From Candidimonas sp. SYP-B2681 (lineage in GTDB: Bacteria > Pseudomonadota > Gammaproteobacteria > Burkholderiales > Burkholderiaceae_B), in NCBI RefSeq assembly GCF_003971065.1, contig NZ_RYDV01000004.1, forward strand, positions 1 to 64,000: 64,000 nt of DNA. Direction: 5' to 3'. The notes beneath the pieces were generated by a model that saw only the letters and a list, made by a program, of their open reading frames with translations, was not told the origin of the DNA and did not search any database. Below, one piece after another: positions 7,452-17,123 of the stretch. A program made the translations under genes and the position numbers. Within the stretch, counting starts at the first letter, position 1, and every line of letters begins with the position of its first letter.

Positions 7452-8320
7452 ATATTGTTCTTATCACGGGCATCTCCGGCTCAGGCAAGTCGGTGGCTTT
7501 GCGCCTACTGGAAGATGCGGGATACACCTGCGTCGATAATCTGCCGGTGCGTTTCCTGCACGACTTCATTGCCAGCACACGCGAAAGCGGTCTTGAACGC
7601 GTGGCTGTCGCGATCGATGTGCGCTCGCCGGGCGAACTGGCTGACCTGCCCGGTGTCATCACCAGCCTGCGTGCCATAGGAACGGCGTTTCGAGTCATAT
7701 TTCTTGATTCCAACGATCACACCTTGCAGCAGCGGTATTCCGAGTCGCGCCGCCGCCATCCCCTTACCGACCGATTGCAACAGGGCGGCAAATCGCCGTC
7801 GTTGCAAGAATGCATCGACACCGAGCGCGAACTTCTGGCGCCCCTGCGCGAACAAGAACACGTAATCGATACCTCCGACCTGACGCCGGGCCAGTTACGC
7901 GCGTGGGTCCGCGATCTGGTGCAGGCCGACCGGGCACCTGTCGTGCTGACATTCGAGTCCTTTGCCTACAAACGTGGCGTTCCGGGCGATGCCGATCTGG
8001 TCTTCGATGTGCGGTGTTTGCCAAACCCGCATTACGACCGGAACCTGCGTCCGCTTACTGGCCGCGACGAGCCAGTAGCAAAATGGCTGGCGCAATTTGG
8101 CAGCGTTGAAACCATGATCGAAGACATTGCCGGGTTCATCCGGCGCTGGCTGCCGCTTTATATGCAAGATACCCGTGCTTATCTGACGGTCGCCGTTGGT
8201 TGCACGGGCGGCAAGCACCGTTCGGTGTATGTCACCGAGCAGCTTGCGCAGCGCTTTGCCGACCACTCACCACTACTGATAAGGCACCGCAACCAGCCCC
8301 CGCCACCCGATATCCCATGA
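7445..8320 (+). CDS. rapZ: RNase adapter protein RapZ
   Basis: Nucleotide-binding RNase adapter. In E. coli it presents the small RNA GlmZ to RNase E and senses glucosamine 6-phosphate. The 291 residues show the N-terminal P-loop GISGSGKS (9-16), the DNLPV segment, and the conserved C-terminal domain with VAVGCTGGKHRSVYV. The start aligns with the family, so the strong Shine-Dalgarno found out of frame upstream belongs to the small ORF 7407-7451 and not to a longer RapZ. The stop overlaps the rlpA start (ATGA at 8317-8320). Confidence 0.95.
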   Translation: MLNIVLITGISGSGKSVALRLLEDAGYTCVDNLPVRFLHDFIASTRESGLERVAVAIDVRSPGELADLPGVITSLRAIGTAFRVIFLDSNDHTLQQRYSESRRRHPLTDRLQQGGKSPSLQECIDTERELLAPLREQEHVIDTSDLTPGQLRAWVRDLVQADRAPVVLTFESFAYKRGVPGDADLVFDVRCLPNPHYDRNLRPLTGRDEPVAKWLAQFGSVETMIEDIAGFIRRWLPLYMQDTRAYLTVAVGCTGGKHRSVYVTEQLAQRFADHSPLLIRHRNQPPPPDIP

Positions 8321-9327
8321 GCCGATACCGATTACTGATTATCTCTTTTTTAAGCCTGGCCATTTTGGCGGGCTGCTCCGGCACAAAAAAGTCCAGCAGT
8401 AGTCGGGGCGGCGGATACTATCTTGATGATGGCCCGGGTTCCAACATACCGGCGAATATCGAGGCCATTCCCGACGCCCAGCCTCGCATCGAAGTCCATG
8501 CCAAAGCCAATTTCAGGCCATACACGGTTTTTGGCAAACGGTATTTTCCGGTCAGCGACCAGAAGCCCTTTCGCCAGGAAGGGACCGCCTCGTGGTATGG
8601 CCGCAAGTTTCACGGCAATAAAACCGCCAACGGTGAAACCTACGACATGTATGCCATGTCGGCGGCCCATCCCACATTGCCGATTCCCAGTTACGCCCGC
8701 GTCACCCGCGCAAGCAGCGGCAAGTCGGTGGTTGTTCGAATCAATGATCGCGGCCCTTTTCACAGCGCGCGCATCATCGACTTGTCGTACGTCGCCGCCG
8801 CCAAGCTGGGAATCGTGGGCCCCGGTAGCGGCCAAGTGATCGTCGAAGCCATCACCAATGACGACATCCGCAACAATCGGCATGTCGCGCCTAACGCCAC
8901 ACCAATCGCTCCCGCCGCGCCGCCAAGAAATCCGGCGCCACAAGTTGTGCAAGCCTTACCGGTAAAGCCCAATGCATTGCAGCTCGCGTCCCGCGCACCG
9001 CAGGTGACGCCCGATGCATTGCAAGTTCTGCAAGACAGCGAATTAAACCCGGAACCAAAACTGCCGGCCAAGCAACTCATGGTCGGCAATGCGGCACACG
9101 TTTATCTGCAGTTTGGCGCTTTCAGCATGGCCGAAACGGCGGAAAGCCTGGCATCAAAACTTAATCGGCAGATCAACCTGGTGGAAAGCCGGGTCGCATT
9201 GGTAGACAACGCCAACAATCTGTATCGCGTACAGATAGGCCCCTATCCGTCGCGTACCGCAGCGGTCAATGCCGCGGTGAATATCCGCCAAGCCACCGGC
9301 ATGCAGCCCACCATCGCACTACACTAA
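8317..9327 (+). CDS. rlpA: Septal-ring lytic transglycosylase RlpA family lipoprotein
   Basis: Outer-membrane lipoprotein with a double-psi beta-barrel lytic transglycosylase domain acting on denuded peptidoglycan. The signal peptide ends in lipobox LAGC with C20. The DPBB domain spans about 88-178 (GTASWYG, NGETYDMYAMSAAHPTLP, RINDRGPF, RIIDLS). A proline/alanine-rich linker leads to a C-terminal SPOR domain (about 258-335; YLQFGAFSM, YRVQIGPYPSR) that binds septal glycan. I start at ATG 8317, giving a proper signal peptide and a four-base overlap with rapZ. Confidence 0.93.
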   Translation: MSRYRLLIISFLSLAILAGCSGTKKSSSSRGGGYYLDDGPGSNIPANIEAIPDAQPRIEVHAKANFRPYTVFGKRYFPVSDQKPFRQEGTASWYGRKFHGNKTANGETYDMYAMSAAHPTLPIPSYARVTRASSGKSVVVRINDRGPFHSARIIDLSYVAAAKLGIVGPGSGQVIVEAITNDDIRNNRHVAPNATPIAPAAPPRNPAPQVVQALPVKPNALQLASRAPQVTPDALQVLQDSELNPEPKLPAKQLMVGNAAHVYLQFGAFSMAETAESLASKLNRQINLVESRVALVDNANNLYRVQIGPYPSRTAAVNAAVNIRQATGMQPTIALH

Positions 9328-9471
9328 GCCCGATACACCGCTGGTCCGTGCCACGCTGCGGCGTCGTCAATGGCTCATTCCGTTTCAGACCAAACGTGAA
9401 GGCGAAGCGCAGACATTACTAAGGTAAGGCAGGCGATGCCGACACCGTGCACGATGGATCTGGGGAGGGAA

Positions 9472-10407
9472 TTACTCGTCGGTCTTCTGGCGTGCCAGTG
9501 CCAAGGCATACAAGGTATCGCGCGGCAATCCCGTCACCTTGGCCGCGACCCTGGCCGCATCGCGCACCGACAGCGTTTCCAGCAAGGCGTCCAGCAACAC
9601 CGAGCTGGACGGATCCAGCGCATCATCGTTCTGCGCTTCATCGGCTTGGTGCACAATCAAGACGAACTCACCTTGACTGCGATGCGCGTCCTGGTCCAGC
9701 CAGCCGGCGGCCTCGGCAAGCGGCATGGTCACAACCTGTTCGAAGCGTTTGGTCAGTTCGCGGGCGACCGTCAACTTGCGCAGCGGCCCGCAAACCGCGA
9801 GCATGTCGCGCATCGACGCCGCCAGCCGGTGGGGCGACTCGAACATCACGATAGGTGCCGGCACCGCGCACCAGCGCTGCAGCCACTTTTGTCGCGCAGC
9901 CGCCTTGGGCGGCGCAAACCCAGCAAATACGAAGGCCGGATTCTCATCCGTCGTAACGCCGCAGGCCATTAATGCGGCGATCACGGCGCTTGCGCCCGGG
10001 ATGGCAACAACGCCATAACCTGCCTCACGCGCCGCGCGGACGATTCGCGCTCCCGGGTCGCTGACAGCCGGCGCGCCGGCATCGGACACCAGGGCGACCC
10101 GTTCGCCGCGCGAAAGGCGCTCGACTATGGCCTGAGCCGCCTCGGCCTCGTTATGCCTGTGGGCGGCGATCAGCGGCGTGCTGACTCCCCATGCGTCGAG
10201 CAAAGGGCGGCTGGCACGTGTGTCTTCAGCGGCAATCACATCGCAGCGCGCCAATGTTTGCCAGGCGCGCAAGCTCAAATCCCCCAAATTGCCGATAGGG
10301 GTCGCCACCACATACAAGGTCGATGTCGGCCAGTGCTGGGCATCCACACGCTCGGTGAGACGTTTCCATGTCGTTGGGGTATCGGGAAAATCGGGCGTTT
10401 CACTCAT
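9472..10407 (-). CDS. rsmI: 16S rRNA (cytidine-1402-2'-O)-methyltransferase
   Basis: Tetrapyrrole-methylase-fold enzyme that 2'-O-methylates C1402 of 16S rRNA. Seen: LYVVATPIGNLGDLSLRA near the N-terminus (SAM-binding loop), CDVIAAEDTRASRPLL, VSDAGAPAVSDPG and IPGASAVIAALMACG, the full set of RsmI motifs, with a C-terminal extension to 311 residues. I take ATG 10407; a TTG four codons upstream is the alternative. It is divergent from yraN, as in enterobacteria where rsmI stands next to lpoA-yraN. lpoA is not present here. Confidence 0.95.
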   Translation of the reverse strand: MSETPDFPDTPTTWKRLTERVDAQHWPTSTLYVVATPIGNLGDLSLRAWQTLARCDVIAAEDTRASRPLLDAWGVSTPLIAAHRHNEAEAAQAIVERLSRGERVALVSDAGAPAVSDPGARIVRAAREAGYGVVAIPGASAVIAALMACGVTTDENPAFVFAGFAPPKAAARQKWLQRWCAVPAPIVMFESPHRLAASMRDMLAVCGPLRKLTVARELTKRFEQVVTMPLAEAAGWLDQDAHRSQGEFVLIVHQADEAQNDDALDPSSSVLLDALLETLSVRDAARVAAKVTGLPRDTLYALALARQKTDE

Positions 10408-10445
10408 ACTACGAAGCAATGCCTTAAATAAAAAGGGTAAGAATC

Positions 10446-11003
10446 ATGGCCGACGACCAACGACTATACGAACTGGCCCGGCTGGCACAACAGAAAGCCG
10501 CAAAAACGCTGCGGCGCAGGGCAAATGCCCAGGCCAGAAAACGAGCGCATCAAGCCGCCACATGCCTGCCAGGGGGCGGCCGCCTGACCGACGACGCTGA
10601 AGCCTGCCCGATGGAATCGGCCCCCGAACAAGGCACGCGTTCCCCAACACAACAAGCGGGCGATCGGGCAGAAGATCGGGCACGCCAGCTATTGCAAGCT
10701 AGCGGTTTGATCATAATCGTTCAGAATCTGCGCAGCAAAACCGGTGAAATCGATCTGGTCGCCATCGATCGCGACACGCTGGTCTTCATTGAAGTTCGCC
10801 ATCGTCGTGGCTCACATCAATACGGCGGAGCCGCCGCCAGTGTAAACCGCAACAAGCAAGCACGGCTCGTCAGGACGGCGCAATTTTTCCTGCCGCGGCT
10901 AAGCCGGCGTTATTTCCTGGGCACCACCCCAGCCTGCCGGTTCGACGTGATCACCGACCAAGCTGATGGGCTGAGCTGGATAAAAAATGCATTCGAAGAA
11001 TAA
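10446..11003 (+). CDS. yraN: YraN family (UPF0102) endonuclease-like protein
   Basis: The UPF0102 family has a PD-(D/E)XK nuclease-like fold of unproven function. The conserved core is GDRAEDRARQLLQASG, then GEIDLVAIDRDTLVFIEVR, with acidic and glutamate residues where the nuclease motif is expected. The core starts at about residue 67. The first 55 residues are an alanine- and arginine-rich extension not found in the 131-residue E. coli protein. An internal ATG at 10611 would give 130 residues. The stop is 106 bases before the gmhA start, and a promoter-like element lies between them. Confidence 0.88.
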   Translation: MADDQRLYELARLAQQKAAKTLRRRANAQARKRAHQAATCLPGGGRLTDDAEACPMESAPEQGTRSPTQQAGDRAEDRARQLLQASGLIIIVQNLRSKTGEIDLVAIDRDTLVFIEVRHRRGSHQYGGAAASVNRNKQARLVRTAQFFLPRLSRRYFLGTTPACRFDVITDQADGLSWIKNAFEE

Positions 11004-11070
11004 AAATCCGCAAGCGCCATGACCGCAACCGGCGCCGCGCTACGCCGAATGGCCGGAAAGGTTACGTCCG

Positions 11071-11102
11071 TTGACATTATTTTCATTCGAACATGAGATA
11101 AT
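11071..11102 (+). promoter_or_regulatory. Candidate promoter for gmhA-dolP
   Basis: A consensus -35 TTGACA stands at 11071-11076. The best -10, GATAAT at 11097-11102, is 20 bases away, longer than ideal; TGAGAT at 11094-11099 has 17-base spacing but a poor match. The ATG chosen for gmhA (11110) lies just downstream, so the leader would be very short. Confidence 0.3.
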
Positions 11103-11109
11103 CACCGCT

Positions 11110-11703
11110 ATGGACATGACATCTCACATGACATCGCATTTCAACGATGCAATCGATGCCTTAAAAGCCAGTTCGCGCGAACTGTCCGAGCCCCTGTCGG
11201 TGGCGGTAGACCTCGTTTTCGGGTCTCTTGCCAACAACGGAAAGATCCTCGCCTGCGGCAATGGTGGTTCGGCTGCCGACGCACAGCATTTCATCGCTGA
11301 ACTCGTCGGCCGGTTCGAGCGCGACCGCCTACCTTTAGGCGGCGTGGCGCTTAATACCGACACATCCATCCTTACGGCAGTCGGCAACGACTACGGGTTC
11401 GATGCGATCTTCGAACGGCAAGTGGCCGCCTTAGGCCAGCCGGGCGATGTGCTGGTGGCCATTTCCACCAGCGGCAATTCCACGAATATCATCCGCGCTA
11501 TCGAAGCCGCCCACGACCGCGAAATGCCGGTCATCGCCTTCACCGGCAAAGGCGGCGGCAAAATCAACGAAATACTGTACGAAACCGACATACATTTGTG
11601 CGTGCCACACGACCGCACCATGCGGATTCAAGAAGTGCATATCGTGCTGCTGCACGCCTTGTGCGACGGTATCGATGCACTCTTACTGGGAGACACGCTG
11701 TAA
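11110..11703 (+). CDS. gmhA: Phosphoheptose isomerase / DiaA-type SIS protein
   Basis: SIS-domain protein of 197 residues. GmhA converts sedoheptulose 7-phosphate to heptose 7-phosphate for LPS core, while the relative DiaA binds DnaA. Locus order rsmI-yraN-SIS-dolP matches that of E. coli diaA, but all four zinc/catalytic ligands of GmhA appear present: H60 and E64 (AQHFIAEL), Q174 and H182 (RIQEVHIVLLH). The phosphosugar-binding ISTSGNSTN is at about 118-126. I therefore lean to a catalytic isomerase. The TTG start 39 bases upstream coincides with the -35 box and is rejected. The stop overlaps dolP (TAATG). Confidence 0.85.
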   Translation: MDMTSHMTSHFNDAIDALKASSRELSEPLSVAVDLVFGSLANNGKILACGNGGSAADAQHFIAELVGRFERDRLPLGGVALNTDTSILTAVGNDYGFDAIFERQVAALGQPGDVLVAISTSGNSTNIIRAIEAAHDREMPVIAFTGKGGGKINEILYETDIHLCVPHDRTMRIQEVHIVLLHALCDGIDALLLGDTL

Positions 11704-12422
11704 TGGCTACACACCGACGCGCTCGACGCTTTTTGCTCGCAGGCCTTGCTTTAAGCAGCCTGATGGCCCTTTCGGGATGCGGGCTATTGGTGGTGGGCGG
11801 TGCTGCCGCCACCACCGCCACGGTCGCAAGCGACCGCCGCACCGCTGGTGAACAAGTCGAAGACCAGACCATTGAAATGAAAGTCGGTGCCGAAATGCGC
11901 AAGCTTTTCAGCGAGGACGTCGCCCGCGTCAATGCCACCTCGTACGCCGGCATCGTCCTGCTTACCGGCGACGTACCGAATGAACAAGGCAAACAACGCG
12001 CTGCCGAGTCCGCCAGGAAGGTCGAGAAAGTCAAAAAAGTCATCAACGAACTGCGGGTGGGCGACATTACGCCGGTCAGCGTACGCAGCAACGACACCTG
12101 GCTCACCTCCAAAGTTAAATCCACCCTTATCAATACCAAGAATGTACCGTCTCGCACCATTGTGGTCACCACCGAGCGCGGCGTTGTGTACTTGCTGGGC
12201 AAGGTCACCGCCCAGGAAAGCCAGATGGCCGGCACAGCAGCATCCAGTGTTACTGGCATCAACAAAGTAGTAAAATCATTCGAAATCGTCGCGGCGGAAA
12301 CGGTTATGGCGCCCTTGACCGCGCCCGCCAAAACCGCGCCCGCTCCCATCCAGGATTCCGGCTCGACTGGCACGACACCTGTTGACTCTAGCGGCGGTGC
12401 AGAAACCATACCTGTTAAATGA
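11703..12422 (+). CDS. dolP: BON-domain lipoprotein (DolP/YraP family)
   Basis: Outer-membrane lipoprotein that in E. coli supports envelope integrity and localises to the division site. The 239-residue chain has a lipoprotein signal with LSGC (C26), followed by two BON domains (about 55-120 and 130-205; VLLTGDVPNEQGKQRA and VYLLGKVTAQESQMA are the paired GxV/GKV strands). The last 35 residues are rich in A, P, T and S and look unstructured. The start ATG overlaps the gmhA stop, as expected for a yraN-gmhA/diaA-dolP unit. Confidence 0.92.
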   Translation: MATHRRARRFLLAGLALSSLMALSGCGLLVVGGAAATTATVASDRRTAGEQVEDQTIEMKVGAEMRKLFSEDVARVNATSYAGIVLLTGDVPNEQGKQRAAESARKVEKVKKVINELRVGDITPVSVRSNDTWLTSKVKSTLINTKNVPSRTIVVTTERGVVYLLGKVTAQESQMAGTAASSVTGINKVVKSFEIVAAETVMAPLTAPAKTAPAPIQDSGSTGTTPVDSSGGAETIPVK

Positions 12423-12483
12423 GAAATGTCTGTAACCGGCGGCGCCACCGTCCTGCGACCCCGGGCAGCGGAAACGGATCATA

Positions 12484-13999
<1,516 letters not shown>

Positions 14000-14004
14000 T
14001 CATC

Positions 14005-14751
14005 ATGCGGGCCTTGCGCAGTATCGTCGCATCCCATCGTCCGCGCCGCTCTTCGGGGCCCGCGGGCGAACGCGAAACCGTGTGGCTGTTCGACCTGGAC
14101 AACACCCTGCACGATTGCTCCAAAGCCATCTTCCAGGCCATCGATAGCGGCATGGCCAATGCCGTGGCCACCAGCCTGAACATTGGCATGGACGAGGCCA
14201 ACGTGTTGCGCAAGCTTTACTGGAAGCGCTACGGCGCCACAGTAATCGGCATGGTGCGCCATCATGGCGTCGACCCCCATACCTTCCTGGAACTGAGCCA
14301 CAGCTTTGACGTCGCGTCGATGGTGCACTGCGAAAACGGGTTGGCACACAAGCTGCAGCAATTGAAGGGGCGCAAAATTCTTTTGACCAACGCCCCCTTC
14401 AAATACGCGCGCGACGTCCTAAAAACCCTCGGTATTCTGCAGCAGTTCGAATGCCTGTGGGCCATCGATCATATGCGGCTACAGGGGCAGATTCGCCCCA
14501 AACCGTCTGCCGCACTGATGAAGCAGGTACTGGCACGCCTGCGGGTGCCGGCAAGCCAAGTGGTCCTGGTCGAAGATACACTGCGCAATCTCAAAAGCGC
14601 GCGGCAGGTCGGTATGCGAACCGTGCATGTGTTTCACCCGGGCACGCCTTTTTCATCGCTGAACAATGGCCGATGCCATTACGTCGATGTGCGTGTGAAT
14701 TCGGTAGGAAAGCTGTTGGTAGGCCGCCACGGCCTGGGTGGCCCGCGCTAA
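14005..14751 (+). CDS. HAD-family pyrimidine 5'-nucleotidase-like hydrolase
   Basis: The 248-residue protein has HAD motif I FDLDNTLHD (D30, D32), motif II ILLTNAPFKYA, the KPS lysine and motif IV VVLVEDTLRNL, in the pattern of the SDT1/PHM8 pyrimidine 5'-nucleotidase group. That group removes phosphate from UMP or CMP, though the natural substrate here is unknown. The first 25 residues are basic and outside the domain. It lies five bases after argB, so the two are probably co-transcribed. It overlaps the end of the convergent moeB-like gene by four bases. Confidence 0.88.
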   Translation: MRALRSIVASHRPRRSSGPAGERETVWLFDLDNTLHDCSKAIFQAIDSGMANAVATSLNIGMDEANVLRKLYWKRYGATVIGMVRHHGVDPHTFLELSHSFDVASMVHCENGLAHKLQQLKGRKILLTNAPFKYARDVLKTLGILQQFECLWAIDHMRLQGQIRPKPSAALMKQVLARLRVPASQVVLVEDTLRNLKSARQVGMRTVHVFHPGTPFSSLNNGRCHYVDVRVNSVGKLLVGRHGLGGPR

Positions 14752-15500
14752 CGCGTGCGACACACCGGGCAATCGGGATCGCGCTTAAAGCGCACCGTGT
14801 TCCATTGCATGCTCAGGGCGTCCAGGCACAGCATGCGCCCCACCAGGGGCTCACCCATGCCCGTCAACACTTTGATCGCTTCAGCCGCCTGTGTGCTGCC
14901 CACAATCCCTACCAGCGGCGCCAGCACCCCGGTGGTCGCGCAGCGCAGCTCTTCGACGTCATCGGCTTCGGGGAACAGGCAGTGGTAGCACGGTGCGTCG
15001 TCGCGCCGCATATCGAAGACACTGATTTGCCCGGCAAAACGGATGGCGGCGCCCGACACCAGGGGCTTGCGATAGGCAACACAGGCGCGATTGACCGCGT
15101 GCCGAGTGGCGAAATTATCACAGCAATCAAGCACCACGTCGGCCAGCGCCACCTGTTCGGCGAGCGCCTTGTCGTCCAGGCGCTGCACCAGCGCTTCGAC
15201 GTGGGTCTCGGGATTCAATTGCGCCAGCATATGCTTGCCCGACTGGGCCTTGGCCCAGCCGATACGATCGGTGGTGTGAAGGATTTGGCGCTGCAGGTTG
15301 CCGAGTTCGACCAGGTCGTCGTCGGCCAGCACAATGTGCCCCACCCCAGACGATGCCAGGTAAAACGCGGCCGGAGAACCCAGCCCCCCGGCCCCCACAA
15401 TCAGGACCCGGGCCTTCAACAAACGTTCCTGCGCTTCGATCCCGAATTCGTCTAACAGAATATGCCGCGCATACCGCAGCAGCTGCTGGTCGTCCATCAC
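14748..15500 (-). CDS. moeB: MoeB/ThiF-family adenylyltransferase
   Basis: E1-like enzyme that adenylates the C-terminal glycine of a sulphur-carrier protein (MoaD or ThiS) for molybdopterin or thiamine synthesis. The 250 residues contain the ATP-binding GAGGLG (36-41), the VEx(N)LQRQ segment, zinc cysteines C171/C174 and C244/C247, and C187 at the usual crossover position. No moa or thi genes are near, so the partner cannot be decided. No rhodanese domain is attached. The gene overlaps the upstream ctpA by four bases on the minus strand. Confidence 0.88.
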   Translation of the reverse strand: MMDDQQLLRYARHILLDEFGIEAQERLLKARVLIVGAGGLGSPAAFYLASSGVGHIVLADDDLVELGNLQRQILHTTDRIGWAKAQSGKHMLAQLNPETHVEALVQRLDDKALAEQVALADVVLDCCDNFATRHAVNRACVAYRKPLVSGAAIRFAGQISVFDMRRDDAPCYHCLFPEADDVEELRCATTGVLAPLVGIVGSTQAAEAIKVLTGMGEPLVGRMLCLDALSMQWNTVRFKRDPDCPVCRTR

Positions 15501-17074
15501 GGCGTCTTGATCAAGCCTCCCGGAGTCAGCCTGTAACGCTCGATTATGGGTTCAATCGGGGTCACTGGACTTTTTTTTTCAGCAGCGGGTGCGGTCTTGT
15601 CGGCGGGCTGAACCTCTTTGGGAACCACCGCTTCCCCCGCCTTTGCGTTGGCGGCGGGTTTGCCCTTCGCACCCGCGGGCTCGGCTTTATCAGCCTTGAC
15701 CACTAGCGCGGGATCCATTTTCTTGACGGGCCGGCCTTCCAGGAAGTTAACGGCCTGGAGCAACTGGTAATCGTCGGCACCGCCGAACTCGAACATCTTG
15801 GGTTCGGTCTTGTCCTCTTTGGTATCGGCAGCGGCGGCTTCTTCAGCAGTTTCACCGTTAACCAGGTGGCGCTGCAGATCGACTTCGCGCGGCAGGCGGA
15901 ACAAATTGCCCTGCGCCGTGTCGTCAACCGCGATGTCGGGATCGACACCCGTTACCTGGATCGACTTGCCCGAAGGTGTGTAGTAACGAGCGGTAGTCAG
16001 CTTGATGCCGGTGTCGTCGGTAAGCGGCAATACGCTTTGCACCGAGCCCTTGCCGAAGGTACGATTACCAATGATTTTGGCACGCTTGTGATCTTGCAAC
16101 GCCCCCGCAACGATCTCGGATGCGGACGCCGACCCAACGTTGACCAGCACCACCATAGGCACCGTTTTGCTCCAGGGGGCAATTTTGGACAAGTAGTCGG
16201 CCGAACCATTGCTACCGATGTAGCTGCGCATATAGTCGCCGGGCTTGGCGAAATATTCACGGTTGGACGACGGCACACGGCCCTTGGTCGATACCACTAA
16301 AACGTCGGGCTTCAGGAATGCCGAAGACACGCCGATGGCGCTGTCTAGCAGGCCACCCGGGTCGTTGCGCAAATCGAGCACCAGCGCTTTCGGAGGCGCC
16401 TTGGCCCCCAGTGTATTCAACTGCGCGACCAGGTCGGCCGCAGTGCGCTCCTGGAATTGGGCAATACGCACATAGGCAATATGGTTGTCCAGCATTTTGC
16501 TGCGCACGCTACGGACCTTGATCAGGTCGCGGACAATATTGATGACCAGCGGCTTATCGCGGCCCTGACGCACAATGGTCAGCTCGATACGCGTTTTTGG
16601 TTCGCCGCGCATCAGTTTGATCGCATCGTTCAGGGTCATGCCCTTGGTGCGCTTGCCGTCGATATGCGTGATGATGTCGCCAGCCAGGATGCCGGCACGC
16701 GCTGCAGGCGTGTCTTCGATGGGCGCAATAACCTTGGGCATGCCGTCTTCGCTGCCAATTTCGATACCCAGGCCGCCGAAACCGCCTTGCGTAATGGCTT
16801 CCATTTCCTTGAAAGCCTCGGCATCCAGATACGTGGAATGCGGATCAAGGTCGCTGAACATGCCTTTGATGGCATCGTTAATCAGTTTATGGTCGGTGAC
16901 GGGCTCGACGTAGCTGCTTTTTATCGCGGCAAACACATTGGCGAACTGTTGCAGTTCTTTCAAGGGTAAGGGCTCGCCGCGCTGCGCTGCCGCCGTAATG
17001 CCCAAACTGACCAATACGCCGCCGACGGCGCCCACAACTACCAAACCTAAACCGCTAAACCTGCGAGTGCTCAT
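15497..17074 (-). CDS. ctpA: S41 family C-terminal processing protease
   Basis: Periplasmic serine protease of the CtpA/Prc type. The 525 residues have an N-terminal membrane or signal segment (about 8-28), a PDZ domain (about 95-180; GGLGIEIG, DGKRTKGM) and an S41 core with the Ser-Lys dyad S317 (VGSASASE) and K342 (FGKGSVQ). An alanine/proline/lysine-rich tail follows from about 440. I start at ATG 17074, about eight bases after GGGA; ATG 17080 is the alternative. In the minus-strand order gpmA-envC-ctpA-moeB it sits 49 bases behind envC, so envelope protease and hydrolase activator may share a transcript. Confidence 0.93.
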   Translation of the reverse strand: MSTRRFSGLGLVVVGAVGGVLVSLGITAAAQRGEPLPLKELQQFANVFAAIKSSYVEPVTDHKLINDAIKGMFSDLDPHSTYLDAEAFKEMEAITQGGFGGLGIEIGSEDGMPKVIAPIEDTPAARAGILAGDIITHIDGKRTKGMTLNDAIKLMRGEPKTRIELTIVRQGRDKPLVINIVRDLIKVRSVRSKMLDNHIAYVRIAQFQERTAADLVAQLNTLGAKAPPKALVLDLRNDPGGLLDSAIGVSSAFLKPDVLVVSTKGRVPSSNREYFAKPGDYMRSYIGSNGSADYLSKIAPWSKTVPMVVLVNVGSASASEIVAGALQDHKRAKIIGNRTFGKGSVQSVLPLTDDTGIKLTTARYYTPSGKSIQVTGVDPDIAVDDTAQGNLFRLPREVDLQRHLVNGETAEEAAAADTKEDKTEPKMFEFGGADDYQLLQAVNFLEGRPVKKMDPALVVKADKAEPAGAKGKPAANAKAGEAVVPKEVQPADKTAPAAEKKSPVTPIEPIIERYRLTPGGLIKTP

Positions 17075-17123
17075 GCACATTCCCGAATTAAATAAACTGC
17101 TGGACAAACAAATAGTACCGAAT

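Noticed and set aside
11564-12448. 294-codon minus-strand frame opposite gmhA and dolP
   Set aside because: The plus-strand gene has a lipobox and BON domains; the antisense frame has none and is a GC-rich shadow.
14451-15455. 334-codon plus-strand frame opposite the MoeB-like gene
   Set aside because: The minus strand has all E1 motifs and zinc cysteines; this frame is compositionally biased and matches nothing.
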